Positions 24,217 to 32,861 of a stretch of DNA of 52,785 nt are shown in pieces; position 1 is the stretch's first letter, and each line of letters opens with the position of its first letter. The position numbers were made by a program, and so were the translations under genes. This stretch comes from RGIG4140 sp045632845 (GTDB lineage: Bacteria > Pseudomonadota > Alphaproteobacteria > CAAHEQ01 > UBA3637), in NCBI GenBank assembly GCA_045632845.1, contig JAZQXL010000001.1, positions 1 to 52,785 on the forward strand. Reading direction: 5' to 3'. The notes under the pieces are model-generated. The model made no database searches. It was not told the origin of the DNA and was given only the letters and a program-made list of their open reading frames with translations.

Positions 24217-25278
24217 ATGGAAAAAAATGCAAAAATCTATGTTGCTGGGCATAATGGACTTGTTGGCTCTGCAATTTTGCGTCGCCTTCAAAAAGAAGGG
24301 TTTAACAATATTATCACACGAGAGTTTAATGAGTTGGATTTGACAAATCAAGCTGAAACTTTGGCTTTTTTTGAACAAGAAAAACCTGATTATGTGTTTT
24401 TAGCTGCTGCCAAAGTGGGCGGTATTTTGGCAAACAAAACGTACCCTGCTGAGTTTATTTATCAAAACATTATGATTGCCTCTAATGTGATTCACAGCGC
24501 TTATAAAACTGGGGTGAAAAAGCTTTTAAACTTGGGAAGTTCGTGTATTTATCCACGTCTTGCGCCCCAACCAATGGTTGAAGATTGCTTGCTCACTGGG
24601 CCACTTGAAAGCACAAATGAAGCTTACGCTTTGGCAAAAATTTCAGCGATTAAATTGTGCCGTTATTACAATGAACAATATGGGACAAATTTTATTTCTG
24701 TTATGCCAACAAATCAATATGGGATTGGGGATAATTTTAACATGGAAACAGCGCACTTGCTCCCAATGATTATGCGCAGGTTTCACTTGGCAAAGTTGCT
24801 GTCCAAAGGTGATTTTGAAGCAATCAAAAAAGATTTGGCAAGATACAAACTGGGGTGGGGCATTGATGCTCAAGTTGATTTGACGGATAATAAAAGTATT
24901 GAAAAAGCCTTAAATGCTGTTGGTGCATATAAAGACAAAGTTGTTCTTTGGGGTGATGGGTCAGTTTATCGTGAAATGATGTGTTCAGACGATTTAGCAG
25001 ATGCTTGTTTTTATTTGATGCAAAACAAGGATTACAAAGACATTGGCGAACATGTGAATATCACAAAAGGGGATGACATTTTGCTCAAAGATTTGTTTGA
25101 AATGGTTAAAAAGACGGTTGGTTTTGAAGGAGAACTTTCTTATGATACCTCAAAACCAAACGGAACACCTCGCAAAATGATGGATGCAACCAGAATCAAA
25201 GCTCTTGGATGGGAGCCAAAGATTCCATTGGAAAAAGGTGTTGCTGATTTTTATGATTGGTACAGTTCTTTGGATTAA
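24217..25278 (+). CDS. fcl: GDP-L-fucose synthase
   Basis: Epimerises and reduces the GMD product to GDP-L-fucose with NADPH. It opens with AGHNGLVGSAILRRL. The GSSCIYPR and GPLESTNEAYALAK segments contain the catalytic Ser, Tyr and Lys. The 353 aa are about 30 longer than E. coli Fcl because of an insertion (about residues 195-235, Asp/Lys-rich) before VVLWGDGS. It is the last gene of the operon, followed by a strong terminator. The product is the donor needed by the fucosyltransferase at 1108. Confidence 0.95.
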   Translation: MEKNAKIYVAGHNGLVGSAILRRLQKEGFNNIITREFNELDLTNQAETLAFFEQEKPDYVFLAAAKVGGILANKTYPAEFIYQNIMIASNVIHSAYKTGVKKLLNLGSSCIYPRLAPQPMVEDCLLTGPLESTNEAYALAKISAIKLCRYYNEQYGTNFISVMPTNQYGIGDNFNMETAHLLPMIMRRFHLAKLLSKGDFEAIKKDLARYKLGWGIDAQVDLTDNKSIEKALNAVGAYKDKVVLWGDGSVYREMMCSDDLADACFYLMQNKDYKDIGEHVNITKGDDILLKDLFEMVKKTVGFEGELSYDTSKPNGTPRKMMDATRIKALGWEPKIPLEKGVADFYDWYSSLD

Positions 25279-25289
25279 TCCAGAAAAGT

Positions 25290-25327
25290 AAAAAAAGAGC
25301 AATCAAAAAAAGTGATTGCTCTTTTTT
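25290..25327. terminator. Bidirectional terminator after fcl
   Basis: Fifteen-bp stem AAAAAAGAGCAATCA / TGATTGCTCTTTTTT with a short A-rich loop. It is shared with the convergent nitroreductase-like gene. Confidence 0.9.
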
Positions 25328-25335
25328 GTTTATTT

Positions 25336-25935
25336 TTATTCAGCAGGGTAGCCCACTGCTTGAGAGATAATGACTCGTTCCCCTTCTGGCAAATTAAGCT
25401 TTGCTTTTACAGCTTCTTTGTCAAAGTGTCCCCGCACAACACTGCCCATGTTATTTGCAGTAGCAAAAAGACCCACATTTTGATAAGCAGATCCAGCGTG
25501 CATAGCTGCATATTCTTCGTTTGATCCCGTGTAAATGAGCACAACAGGCACATTATTCATATAATCTTGTGTGTTAAAGAGGGGGCGAATATCTTCTTTT
25601 AAAACAGGGATAAGTTGGTGTCTGTCTGCATCATATTTGAAAGTACCCTCTTTTTTTGTGACATAAACATTCAAGTCTTTTTTGTTCATAGCTGTTGGAA
25701 TGGTGCGCTCGCCCGTTGTTCTGTTTGTGCCATAAGCAGCCCACAAAACAGTTCCAAGGGTGATGTTGTCAACTTCTTTGGTTGAATAAGCCTTTGTAGA
25801 TTTGCGCATATTGATGGCATGCATGAGTGTTTTTTTGCCAGTTTTATCTGGAAAAGGTAATTTAATTTCTCCTTCTGCAAGCGCTGTTGTTGAAATGAGA
25901 GTTGACATTAAAATAACTCCTAAAAATTTGAACAT
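25336..25935 (-). CDS. Exported nitroreductase-like (SagB-type) protein
   Basis: FMN-dependent nitroreductase-fold protein. A signal peptide (residues 1-20, ending TTALA) directs export, unlike the usual cytoplasmic members. The core shows MRKSTKAYS (phosphate-binding Arg/Ser) and LGTVLWAAYGTNR, as in the SagB/thiazole-oxidase branch. A C-terminal QNVGLFATANNMGSVVRG also matches. The 199 aa form a minimal single domain. The gene follows a low-molecular-weight phosphatase at 2 bp. A flavin cofactor outside the cytoplasm would need Tat export or periplasmic loading; no twin-arginine is seen in the signal. Confidence 0.8.
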   Translation of the reverse strand: MFKFLGVILMSTLISTTALAEGEIKLPFPDKTGKKTLMHAINMRKSTKAYSTKEVDNITLGTVLWAAYGTNRTTGERTIPTAMNKKDLNVYVTKKEGTFKYDADRHQLIPVLKEDIRPLFNTQDYMNNVPVVLIYTGSNEEYAAMHAGSAYQNVGLFATANNMGSVVRGHFDKEAVKAKLNLPEGERVIISQAVGYPAE

Positions 25936-25937
25936 TA

Positions 25938-26408
25938 TTAAGCTCCTTTGTTAATATTTAGAGATTCTAAAAAGCATTGCAACCCCTCATAGATATCCCA
26001 ATATGTTTCATCAAAATTGCCCGTGTACCAAGGGTCTTTAACATTGCGAGGGGAAGGGGTAAAATCCATCAACCGTTTGACTTTTCCAGCAGGGTCACCA
26101 TTGGTGATAAAAAGAATATCTCGCACATTGTTTGCATCCATGGCAAGGATGTGGTCATAATAATCATAATCCGCCTTTTTAAAATGGCGAGAAATGTGTT
26201 CTTCATAAGGCACTTTCATTTGGCAAAAAATTTCTTTCGTGCCATAATGAATCCCTTCTTTATAAATGGAATTATATTCTTCCGTTCCAGCTGATTCAAC
26301 TTCAAACAAGTGGGAAATTCCTTGTTCTTTAATCATATTTAAAAACACAAAATGCGCCATGGGTGAACGGCAGATATTTCCCAAACAAACAAATAAAACT
26401 TTAATCAT
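25938..26408 (-). CDS. Low-molecular-weight protein tyrosine phosphatase
   Basis: Dephosphorylates protein tyrosines or arginines. The P-loop CLGNICRS at residues 8-15 and the general-acid DPWY near residue 123 are intact. The 156 aa are standard. The start is the ATG at 26408 with a GGGGGA site; an in-frame start at 26456 would include a hairpin-forming leader. That leader (about 26413-26450) can pair CCCCTTGTTTT with AAAACAGGGG and would mask the ribosome binding site. LMW-PTPs often regulate polysaccharide export kinases, and the large polysaccharide operon lies just upstream. Confidence 0.92.
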   Translation of the reverse strand: MIKVLFVCLGNICRSPMAHFVFLNMIKEQGISHLFEVESAGTEEYNSIYKEGIHYGTKEIFCQMKVPYEEHISRHFKKADYDYYDHILAMDANNVRDILFITNGDPAGKVKRLMDFTPSPRNVKDPWYTGNFDETYWDIYEGLQCFLESLNINKGA

Positions 26409-26465
26409 CAATCCCCCTGTTTTCGTAAGTGTACAAAAAAAACAAGGGGATTTCAAGTGTAAAGG

Positions 26466-26558
26466 TTATTTACTTAACTGGGTGCGAATGGCCGTTGTTG
26501 AACGAACGGGGAGCAAGTCCTTTGGAATTCTATCACTCACCACATACCTGATACCCAA
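26466..26558 (-). pseudogene. C-terminal fragment of an HxGH nucleotidyltransferase
   Basis: Thirty codons (LGIRYVVSDRIPKDLLPVRS and on to QLSK) repeat the end of the gene at 2669-3088 with about 90 percent nucleotide identity, in inverted orientation. The rest of the gene is absent. Upstream the same strand encodes an unrelated open segment ending KNTFKKYLKVW, so this is the scar of a recombination or cluster exchange. Confidence 0.8.
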
Positions 26559-26725
26559 ACTTTTAAATATTTTTTGAATGTATTTTTATGATAATCAGAA
26601 ATAATCTTAAATTTTGCATTTGGATATCTGTTAAACAAATGAAATATCATTGGAAGATTATCAACCAACACTAATATTTTAGGTTTGTTAGTTGTTAATC
26701 TCGATACCCGCTTGCAATATAATAT
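26559..26725 (-). pseudogene. Gene-remnant segment at the end of the polysaccharide operon
   Basis: After the operon's last stop at 26732 the minus strand stays open for about 48 codons (KPKILVLVDNLPMIFHLFNR and on) with protein-like composition and no start site. It fuses out of frame to the nucleotidyltransferase fragment. It is probably the remains of a truncated glycan-cluster gene, not a live one. Confidence 0.4.
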
Positions 26726-26731
26726 ATTGCA

Positions 26732-27718
26732 TTAATTATCTCTTGTTAATTGATTGAGAGGACGTTTTTTTATAATAAATTTATGTCCAAATAACTCTAA
26801 AACATGTTGTTTGAATTTTATATCTTTCATAGAATAAAATCTTATAAAGTTTAAAACATTGAATTTTACCTTTATTATATAAATATTCTTTTCAAAAATT
26901 TGTTGCCATTTTTTGTTTTCTAAGGATTCAACCAATTTTTGTTCATAAAGTTGTGTTTTATAAGATATAGTTTCCATATAATTTGTTCTTTTAACTGTAT
27001 TATTGTCGTGCCAACGATATGAAAATAAAATTTCATCAATATATTTATATTTACCAATTTTAGATAGCTGTAGGTGTAACCACCAATCTTCAAGAGGTGC
27101 TTCAGGGGTAAAGTTTCCTATCTGATCTAAAGCGCTTTTTCTTATTAAATATCCATTTGGGACATGATTATTAGTAACAAATTTTTCATATAATCCAAAA
27201 TTAGGAGAGTTAAAGTCTATATTTTTAATCTCATTTTGGAGGGCTTCTCCAAAAGTTTTATATTCCGCTTCTGATAACTCTACAGAATTATGATGTTTAT
27301 CCCATCCTATTCTTTGAGAAGATGAATTTATAAACTCATTATCACCCACAGCCAAAACATAATCTGTATTATTGTATAAAAACTGAATTTCTTTCTCAAT
27401 AGCTTGTGGTTTTGCCTTATCATCAGATGCTATAAGGTAAATAAACTCACCTTTAGCTAAAGAAATAAGCTTGTTTAAGGTTCTACAGGTTCCTTCATTT
27501 TCCTTTGTTTCAAAATGAATTCTAGCAAATCGTTCTTCGCAAATGGTTTTCATTTCTTGAATCTTTTGCCAAGTATTGTCTTTTGAACCATCATCAACTA
27601 CAATTAACTCGATGTTTTTGTATGTTTGATTAATTATTGATCTTATGCACTCTTGCACATAATTTTCGTGATTGTATGCTGGAACAATAACAGAAACGAG
27701 TGAGTTGAAACTAGACAT
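26732..27718 (-). CDS. Family 2 glycosyltransferase
   Basis: GT-A glycosyltransferase: SVIVPAYNHENYVQECIRSI, donor-site VVDDGSKD and metal-site IASDDKAKP. A PLEDWWLHL segment near residue 215 is likely to contain the catalytic acidic residues. The 328 aa are normal. It is the last (promoter-distal) gene of the minus-strand operon and overlaps its upstream neighbour by 8 bp. The C-terminus carries ELFGHKFIIKKRP, a variant of a basic tail found in other proteins of this locus. Confidence 0.88.
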   Translation of the reverse strand: MSSFNSLVSVIVPAYNHENYVQECIRSIINQTYKNIELIVVDDGSKDNTWQKIQEMKTICEERFARIHFETKENEGTCRTLNKLISLAKGEFIYLIASDDKAKPQAIEKEIQFLYNNTDYVLAVGDNEFINSSSQRIGWDKHHNSVELSEAEYKTFGEALQNEIKNIDFNSPNFGLYEKFVTNNHVPNGYLIRKSALDQIGNFTPEAPLEDWWLHLQLSKIGKYKYIDEILFSYRWHDNNTVKRTNYMETISYKTQLYEQKLVESLENKKWQQIFEKNIYIIKVKFNVLNFIRFYSMKDIKFKQHVLELFGHKFIIKKRPLNQLTRDN

Positions 27719-28469
27719 GATATTTTTTCCTTAATTTTTTACGTATAGATTTAATAGGAACTACTTCAATTAGAATCTTTTTAATGTTTTTTTGAACTCT
27801 TTGTTTCAATGGTATTTTAAGTTTATATCTTTTCAGAATATCTTTAAGTACGAAATTATCTACAACATAAGGTAGAGCTTCAGGAGATTTATTTTTATAA
27901 TTAGCAATAACCTTTGTAATATTTGGCGACATATTTTTTTGTTCTATGTCTTGGGGAGATAACGACAAATCATTCATTATGTAAAGAAGATCAATTTTTT
28001 TATTTGGATATTTTTGTTTGATTTTTTTGTAACCATAAAAAATATCTTTATCAGAAGTATGATTTTCATTATTGGGAGTTTCTATATAAACCACTAATAT
28101 AGAATCTGCATTTTGGATGTTAGCTAATAAGCGATTAATACGACGTTGATACTTTTCGAATACTTCTGGATATGATTCTTCTAATGGAATTCCTGTAGGA
28201 AAATCATGGTTAAACGTTATTTTATTGCTATTGTTATAATATGCGTCACAAGATATGCTTCTTTCAGAATAGGAAAGTTGTAAATCTGATAATTCGATAA
28301 ATTTATTAAAATTAGAAACTAGAATATCAATTCTTCCATTAAAGTCACTTCCAAATAACCAATCTAACGGATAAGAGGCATATTGAAGATTTGAACTTCT
28401 TAAAGCTTGTGTACATGAACAGGCCTCACCTAAAGAAAATACTAAATCATATTTTAATTTACCACACAT
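27711..28469 (-). CDS. DUF1796-type papain-like protein
   Basis: Putative cysteine peptidase-fold protein of unknown reaction. The family signature SLGEACSCTQALRSS with the candidate Cys, followed by YASYPLDWLFG, is at residues 11-41. The 252 aa end in a strongly basic tail. These proteins occur in glycan loci, where some may modify sugars or phosphates. It lies between the aminotransferase and a GT2, overlapping both by 8-11 bp. Confidence 0.7.
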   Translation of the reverse strand: MCGKLKYDLVFSLGEACSCTQALRSSNLQYASYPLDWLFGSDFNGRIDILVSNFNKFIELSDLQLSYSERSISCDAYYNNSNKITFNHDFPTGIPLEESYPEVFEKYQRRINRLLANIQNADSILVVYIETPNNENHTSDKDIFYGYKKIKQKYPNKKIDLLYIMNDLSLSPQDIEQKNMSPNITKVIANYKNKSPEALPYVVDNFVLKDILKRYKLKIPLKQRVQKNIKKILIEVVPIKSIRKKLRKKYHV

Positions 28470-29547
28470 TCACAATCTCCACAACTTTCTTAACCTCTTC
28501 ATCTGTTAATACAGGACTGATTGGTAAAGACATTACTTCTCGATGTATCTTTTCCGTAATTGGTAAATTCATACTTTCAAATTCTGTATATGCTCCTTGT
28601 TTATGAGGGGCTGTTGGATAATGAATATTTGTTTGAATTCCATTATCTTCAAGATATTTCTGCAAAGCTTCTCTATTATCACATCTTACAACAAATACAT
28701 GCCACACATGAGCATTCTCGTCATAAGTTTGTGGTAAAGTAATTTTAGTGTTTGTAATATTTTCACGATAATATTTGGCAATTTCACGTCTTCTTTCATT
28801 GTCAGTATCAAGATATTTTAACTTAACATCCAAAATTGCCGCTTGAATTTCATCAAGACGAGAATTGACGCCTTTATAAATATGGTGATATTTTCTATCT
28901 GAGCCATAGTTAGCAATAGCTTTTACTTTTTCATAAAGCTCTTTATCATTAGTAGTTATTCCACCTGCATCACCGAATGCGCCAAGGTTTTTCCCTGGAT
29001 AAAAAGAAAAAGCAGCGGCATCACCCAAATTACCAGTTCTACGACCGTGGTAAATAGCCCCATGTGCTTGGGCAGCATCTTCAATAATTTTTAAGTTATA
29101 TTTTTTTGCCAAAGCCCAAATTTTTTCCATAGGTACAGCTTGACCATATAAATGCACCACCATAATGGCTTTTGTTTTTGGGGTGATTTTTTCCTCTATC
29201 AAATCTGGATTGATACAATAGGTATGAATATCGGGTTCCACCAGTACAGGTGTGCAACCGTTTTCAGAAATGGCCAAAATCGTGGCAATGAAAGTATTGG
29301 CAGGAACAATAATCTCATCGCCGGCACCAAAGCCATATGCTTTAATAATTAAATTAAGAGCATCCAAGCCATTAGCTACACCAAGCGCGTATTTAGTTCC
29401 ACAATATGATGCAAAATTTTTCGAAAACTCTTCGTTTTCTTTGCCTTGAAGATACCAACCACAATCAAGAATATTTTTTATTTTCAAATCGATTTCTGCT
29501 CTGAAACGATTGTTTATTTTTTTTAAATCTAAAAATTTAATCATCAA
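28459..29547 (-). CDS. dTDP-3-amino-3,6-dideoxyhexose transaminase (DegT family)
   Basis: PLP-dependent sugar aminotransferase like FdtB/QdtB, adding an amino group at C3 of dTDP-3-keto-6-deoxyhexose with glutamate. The PLP lysine is in SFYPGKNLGAFGDAG (about residues 181-195), with the PLP-stacking EDAAQAHGA before it. The 362 aa match the family. Its substrate is made by the ketoisomerase at 32854 acting after RmlA and RmlB, all in the same operon. It could give Fuc3N or Qui3N; sequence alone does not decide. Confidence 0.88.
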   Translation of the reverse strand: MMIKFLDLKKINNRFRAEIDLKIKNILDCGWYLQGKENEEFSKNFASYCGTKYALGVANGLDALNLIIKAYGFGAGDEIIVPANTFIATILAISENGCTPVLVEPDIHTYCINPDLIEEKITPKTKAIMVVHLYGQAVPMEKIWALAKKYNLKIIEDAAQAHGAIYHGRRTGNLGDAAAFSFYPGKNLGAFGDAGGITTNDKELYEKVKAIANYGSDRKYHHIYKGVNSRLDEIQAAILDVKLKYLDTDNERRREIAKYYRENITNTKITLPQTYDENAHVWHVFVVRCDNREALQKYLEDNGIQTNIHYPTAPHKQGAYTEFESMNLPITEKIHREVMSLPISPVLTDEEVKKVVEIVNVW

Positions 29548-30565
29548 TATAGCCTTTCTTACGCAATTTTTTCTGACAATACTTATATATTTTCAGCAAA
29601 ATTTTATACTTGATTTTTTTAGTTTTTTTCACAGGTGTTTCTTCTTTTTGAATCAACGCATTGTTTGCAGAACACTGTTTAACTACATTAAAAAACATTT
29701 TTTGAATATCATCAGGAAAATCCAAGGGCTTATCCATCCTTTTTAAAAATTTCAAACAAAAACCAAGGCTTTTATATGCTTCATTCACAAAAAATGATAT
29801 GTACTTATTTTCAAAATATTCGTTATAATCCAAATAGCATTGTGCCTGTATTATATTTTTTTCAAAATCAGAAAGTCTGGACCAGATACCGGTTGATAAA
29901 ATACGATAAACTCCGCTGGGTTTGGCTTCATAATGGGCTTTACCATATTTCAAATGCATCAGATATCTGTCAAAATCCCCCTCAAAAGAACGTTCAGAAA
30001 TGGTCCCAATCGCTTTTTCCATAATAGGGGGAATACCATCCTTAAAAATCACATTTCTGAAAAAAGAGCCCGCTGTTTGGGTAATAGCAATGTGGTGATT
30101 CAAGTAATCATCTATTGTAAAATCCGAAGTCGGTGTATTTTCTGGCACAAACAAATGCTCTAATCCATCCTCTGTTTGACAAATAACATTTCTGGAATAA
30201 ACCACATAATCAGGATGTGCATCCAAAAAATCCACTGCATTTTGCAGGTAATCCATATCTGTCCAATAATCATCGGAATCCAGCAAGCAAAAATAGGGCG
30301 TTTTGGTGATAGCTTTGGCTCGCAGAATATTCTTTAAATAACGTCCGTTCTCTTGGTTATAAAGCGCTTTAATTTTATCAGGATACTGGACTTCATATTT
30401 TTTGATAATTTCCACGCTGTTATCTTTTGTGGAATAATCATCTGTAATAATCAATTGAAACGGAAAGTTCGTTTTTTGATTTAAAACGGATTGAATTGCC
30501 TGCTCAATGTACTTTTCTTGATTGTAATTGGACATAATAACGGTGACTTTGAAATTTTCGGTCAT
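29537..30565 (-). CDS. Family 2 glycosyltransferase
   Basis: GT-A fold: VTVIMSNYNQEKYIEQAIQS, donor-site ITDDYSTKD and metal-site LLDSDDYWTD. The 342 aa end in a basic, Lys/Tyr-rich tail (KILLKIYKYCQKKLRKK). It overlaps both neighbours in the operon (4 bp upstream, 11 bp downstream), indicating translational coupling. The sugar transferred is unknown. Confidence 0.9.
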   Translation of the reverse strand: MTENFKVTVIMSNYNQEKYIEQAIQSVLNQKTNFPFQLIITDDYSTKDNSVEIIKKYEVQYPDKIKALYNQENGRYLKNILRAKAITKTPYFCLLDSDDYWTDMDYLQNAVDFLDAHPDYVVYSRNVICQTEDGLEHLFVPENTPTSDFTIDDYLNHHIAITQTAGSFFRNVIFKDGIPPIMEKAIGTISERSFEGDFDRYLMHLKYGKAHYEAKPSGVYRILSTGIWSRLSDFEKNIIQAQCYLDYNEYFENKYISFFVNEAYKSLGFCLKFLKRMDKPLDFPDDIQKMFFNVVKQCSANNALIQKEETPVKKTKKIKYKILLKIYKYCQKKLRKKGYIDD

Positions 30566-31929
30566 TTTTTCCTCCGTTTTTTGTAATTGATTTTAATAAA
30601 TCCAAACAAAATTATTTTACGCTTAATCCCGTTTTTACGTTTTTCAAAAAACTTGAATGTTTTTGTTTTGTATTTTTTCTTTTTTCTGAAACACTCAATC
30701 ATTTTACATGTTTCCAGATCGCCCATTTTATTTCTTTTTTGCTTTATATAACGTAAATTATTCAAAGAAATAAATTTCAAACCATGATAATAACAATGAT
30801 ATGCTGGATCATTTAATATTTCTGTTGGTTTATAAGGATAAAAAACAAATTCATCCGAATTATCCGAAATATCATCTGAGAAAAAATCTATTTTTTCATT
30901 TCCTAAATAAAAACAATCCAAATCTCCACTTTTTCTTACACCAAAAATAGATGTGGCCAAACAACAAAAATCTTCTTTTTGAAGATGGTATTCAAAAATC
31001 AATTTGTTTAATTTTTCAACTATTTTATCAAATTCCGTATCTTCATAATCCAGCGGCCGATTATTAATCATATCCAATGAATTTTTATTAAAATAAGTTT
31101 CGGCTAACCATATCGCTTCTTCCCGTGTATCATTGATATGGACACTGTAATTACCTAAATTGAATAAATTACGAATTTCAGCTTTGGCTTTAATCACTTT
31201 TTGTAAATCATCACACACAAATACAAAAGCTCTAAGCGGATTTTTACCTATAGAATTGCGAGCATGCATTTGAGCTCCGGCAAACTTATCCTCTACAGTA
31301 CCAATCCATGACTCTCTTTCCCAAAAGGAACCATAGGACAACTTTTTCAAATTGACATAACCGTCAAAAGTCAGTTTAATATCTTTTTTATAATAAACAA
31401 AACCATATTTTTCCAAAATTTGCACAACTCGATCATCTTTGCTAGGATCCGTCACGGAATGAAGATTGACGATATAAGCATTCGGGTTAAGTTTTACGTA
31501 TTCCAAAGCTCCAAAATCCATTATTGCCGGATCCATTTTTTGCCGCGTGAAAAACTTATAATCATATAAATCATTACGCCCATCCGATTGTGTTTCTACA
31601 TCAAGGTCTAAGTAAGCACATACAGCCAATCTGTGAGCACCATCACTGATTTCACCATTATCACCGACAGGAATTACGCCCATCTTTTTATTGAAGCCGT
31701 CAGTTTTGATAGAATGGTACAAAGCATTAAAGCTCTTCAAAAATTTTTCTGCGGAGTTTTTCGCTACACCGTCACTCGGCTCTACTTCATAAAAACCGTT
31801 AAAAGCACGAATATTTTCCAAATAGGCCTCTTTTACGAAATCATTTTCCGGGCATTTCAAGTATAGATACTTAAAAATCAGGTCAAATCGTCTTTGTTTT
31901 AAAAATAAGTGTAAGGCGTTTTGCTTCAT
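30562..31929 (-). CDS. Unknown protein with ParB-like and nucleotidyltransferase-like segments
   Basis: Not recognised as a whole. Near residue 90 it has IPVGDNGEISDGAHRLA, the DGxHR pattern of ParB/sulfiredoxin-fold enzymes. Around residue 350 it has SIFGVRKSGDLDCFYLG, which recalls the G-x-D-x-D motif of small nucleotidyltransferases. The last 60 residues are highly basic (ILFGFIKINYKKRRKK). The start is the ATG at 31929, which overlaps the upstream stop as ATGA with a GGGAG site; ATG 31944 is possible. Its place among transferases suggests a role in glycan modification, which is inference. Confidence 0.7.
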   Translation of the reverse strand: MKQNALHLFLKQRRFDLIFKYLYLKCPENDFVKEAYLENIRAFNGFYEVEPSDGVAKNSAEKFLKSFNALYHSIKTDGFNKKMGVIPVGDNGEISDGAHRLAVCAYLDLDVETQSDGRNDLYDYKFFTRQKMDPAIMDFGALEYVKLNPNAYIVNLHSVTDPSKDDRVVQILEKYGFVYYKKDIKLTFDGYVNLKKLSYGSFWERESWIGTVEDKFAGAQMHARNSIGKNPLRAFVFVCDDLQKVIKAKAEIRNLFNLGNYSVHINDTREEAIWLAETYFNKNSLDMINNRPLDYEDTEFDKIVEKLNKLIFEYHLQKEDFCCLATSIFGVRKSGDLDCFYLGNEKIDFFSDDISDNSDEFVFYPYKPTEILNDPAYHCYYHGLKFISLNNLRYIKQKRNKMGDLETCKMIECFRKKKKYKTKTFKFFEKRKNGIKRKIILFGFIKINYKKRRKK

Positions 31930-32861
31930 ACATTCAACTCCCATGTTTGATATATTGTAGTTCTGCCACCAAAACCTTCTTTTTGCGCAATCAATCCTTC
32001 ATTTAAAAATTGCCCGTTATTCTCACTGGAAATTCCAAAATCAAAATAAATTTTTGTTTCTGCAAATTTATCCATTAATGTTTTAATTAAAAGATCTAAT
32101 CCCCCAATTTCACGGGCAGTTCCATCTGCTGCCATATACTGTGTATGCACAACATTATCATAGATAAACAACAAAGTCGCGGCAATCATTTTACCCTGAT
32201 ATTCGGCTGTCCAAAGTTGAATTTTATCATCAAATCTGGATTTTAAAAGAGCCACCTCTTTTGCCGTATGTACCGCCTGAGTAGCATGGTGTTCACTAAG
32301 GATACTGTTTTCCAATGCAATAAATTTTTCAAAATCAATGGATTCTTGAATCACAACGCCTTCACGTTTGGCTCTGGCCACTTGAGCTTTGCGACCTTTT
32401 GGCATTTTTAAAGGATTTTTCAAAAATACCGTTGTTGATGGTTCTATTTTGAATAATTTTGCTCCACTTGTGTGTAATGCATATAAATCTTCTTCGGCAG
32501 ATTGTTTGTGATAAATATGTGGAATCACCTTATAAATCAATTTTGAAATCTTATTCTCCTGCATATATGCTTTTAATACATCAAAACAATCATTCATATG
32601 GTGTTGTTTCATTTTATCCGAGGTAATTAAACCACCATAGGTCAATCCTCCATGGGAACGCAATTCATCCCCATGTAAAGAAGCTGGCAAAACGGCCAAT
32701 AATTCGCCATTTTCGTAAAACATTAAAGAATTGTCTTTGAATCTGTCCGAATGGTAATCCATAAAACCTCGTTCAAACATAAAAATGCCATTTTTGGCAT
32801 TTTTTACAAATGCATCCCAAACATCTTTTTTATCCTGTGTATAAGTTTGGATTTCAACCAT
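31926..32861 (-). CDS. FemAB/GNAT-like acyltransferase
   Basis: Two GNAT-like halves as in FemAB and acetyltransferase_6 proteins. The acyl-CoA or acceptor region is around residues 140-290 (KGRKAQVARAKREGVVI, IGGLDLLIKTLMDKFAE). It is a good candidate for N-acylating the 3-amino-sugar, because the usual FdtC/QdtC acyltransferase is absent from the operon; this is inference from context. The 311 aa are typical. A terminator-like hairpin lies inside its first 30 codons at 32782-32808. Confidence 0.75.
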   Translation of the reverse strand: MVEIQTYTQDKKDVWDAFVKNAKNGIFMFERGFMDYHSDRFKDNSLMFYENGELLAVLPASLHGDELRSHGGLTYGGLITSDKMKQHHMNDCFDVLKAYMQENKISKLIYKVIPHIYHKQSAEEDLYALHTSGAKLFKIEPSTTVFLKNPLKMPKGRKAQVARAKREGVVIQESIDFEKFIALENSILSEHHATQAVHTAKEVALLKSRFDDKIQLWTAEYQGKMIAATLLFIYDNVVHTQYMAADGTAREIGGLDLLIKTLMDKFAETKIYFDFGISSENNGQFLNEGLIAQKEGFGGRTTIYQTWELNV

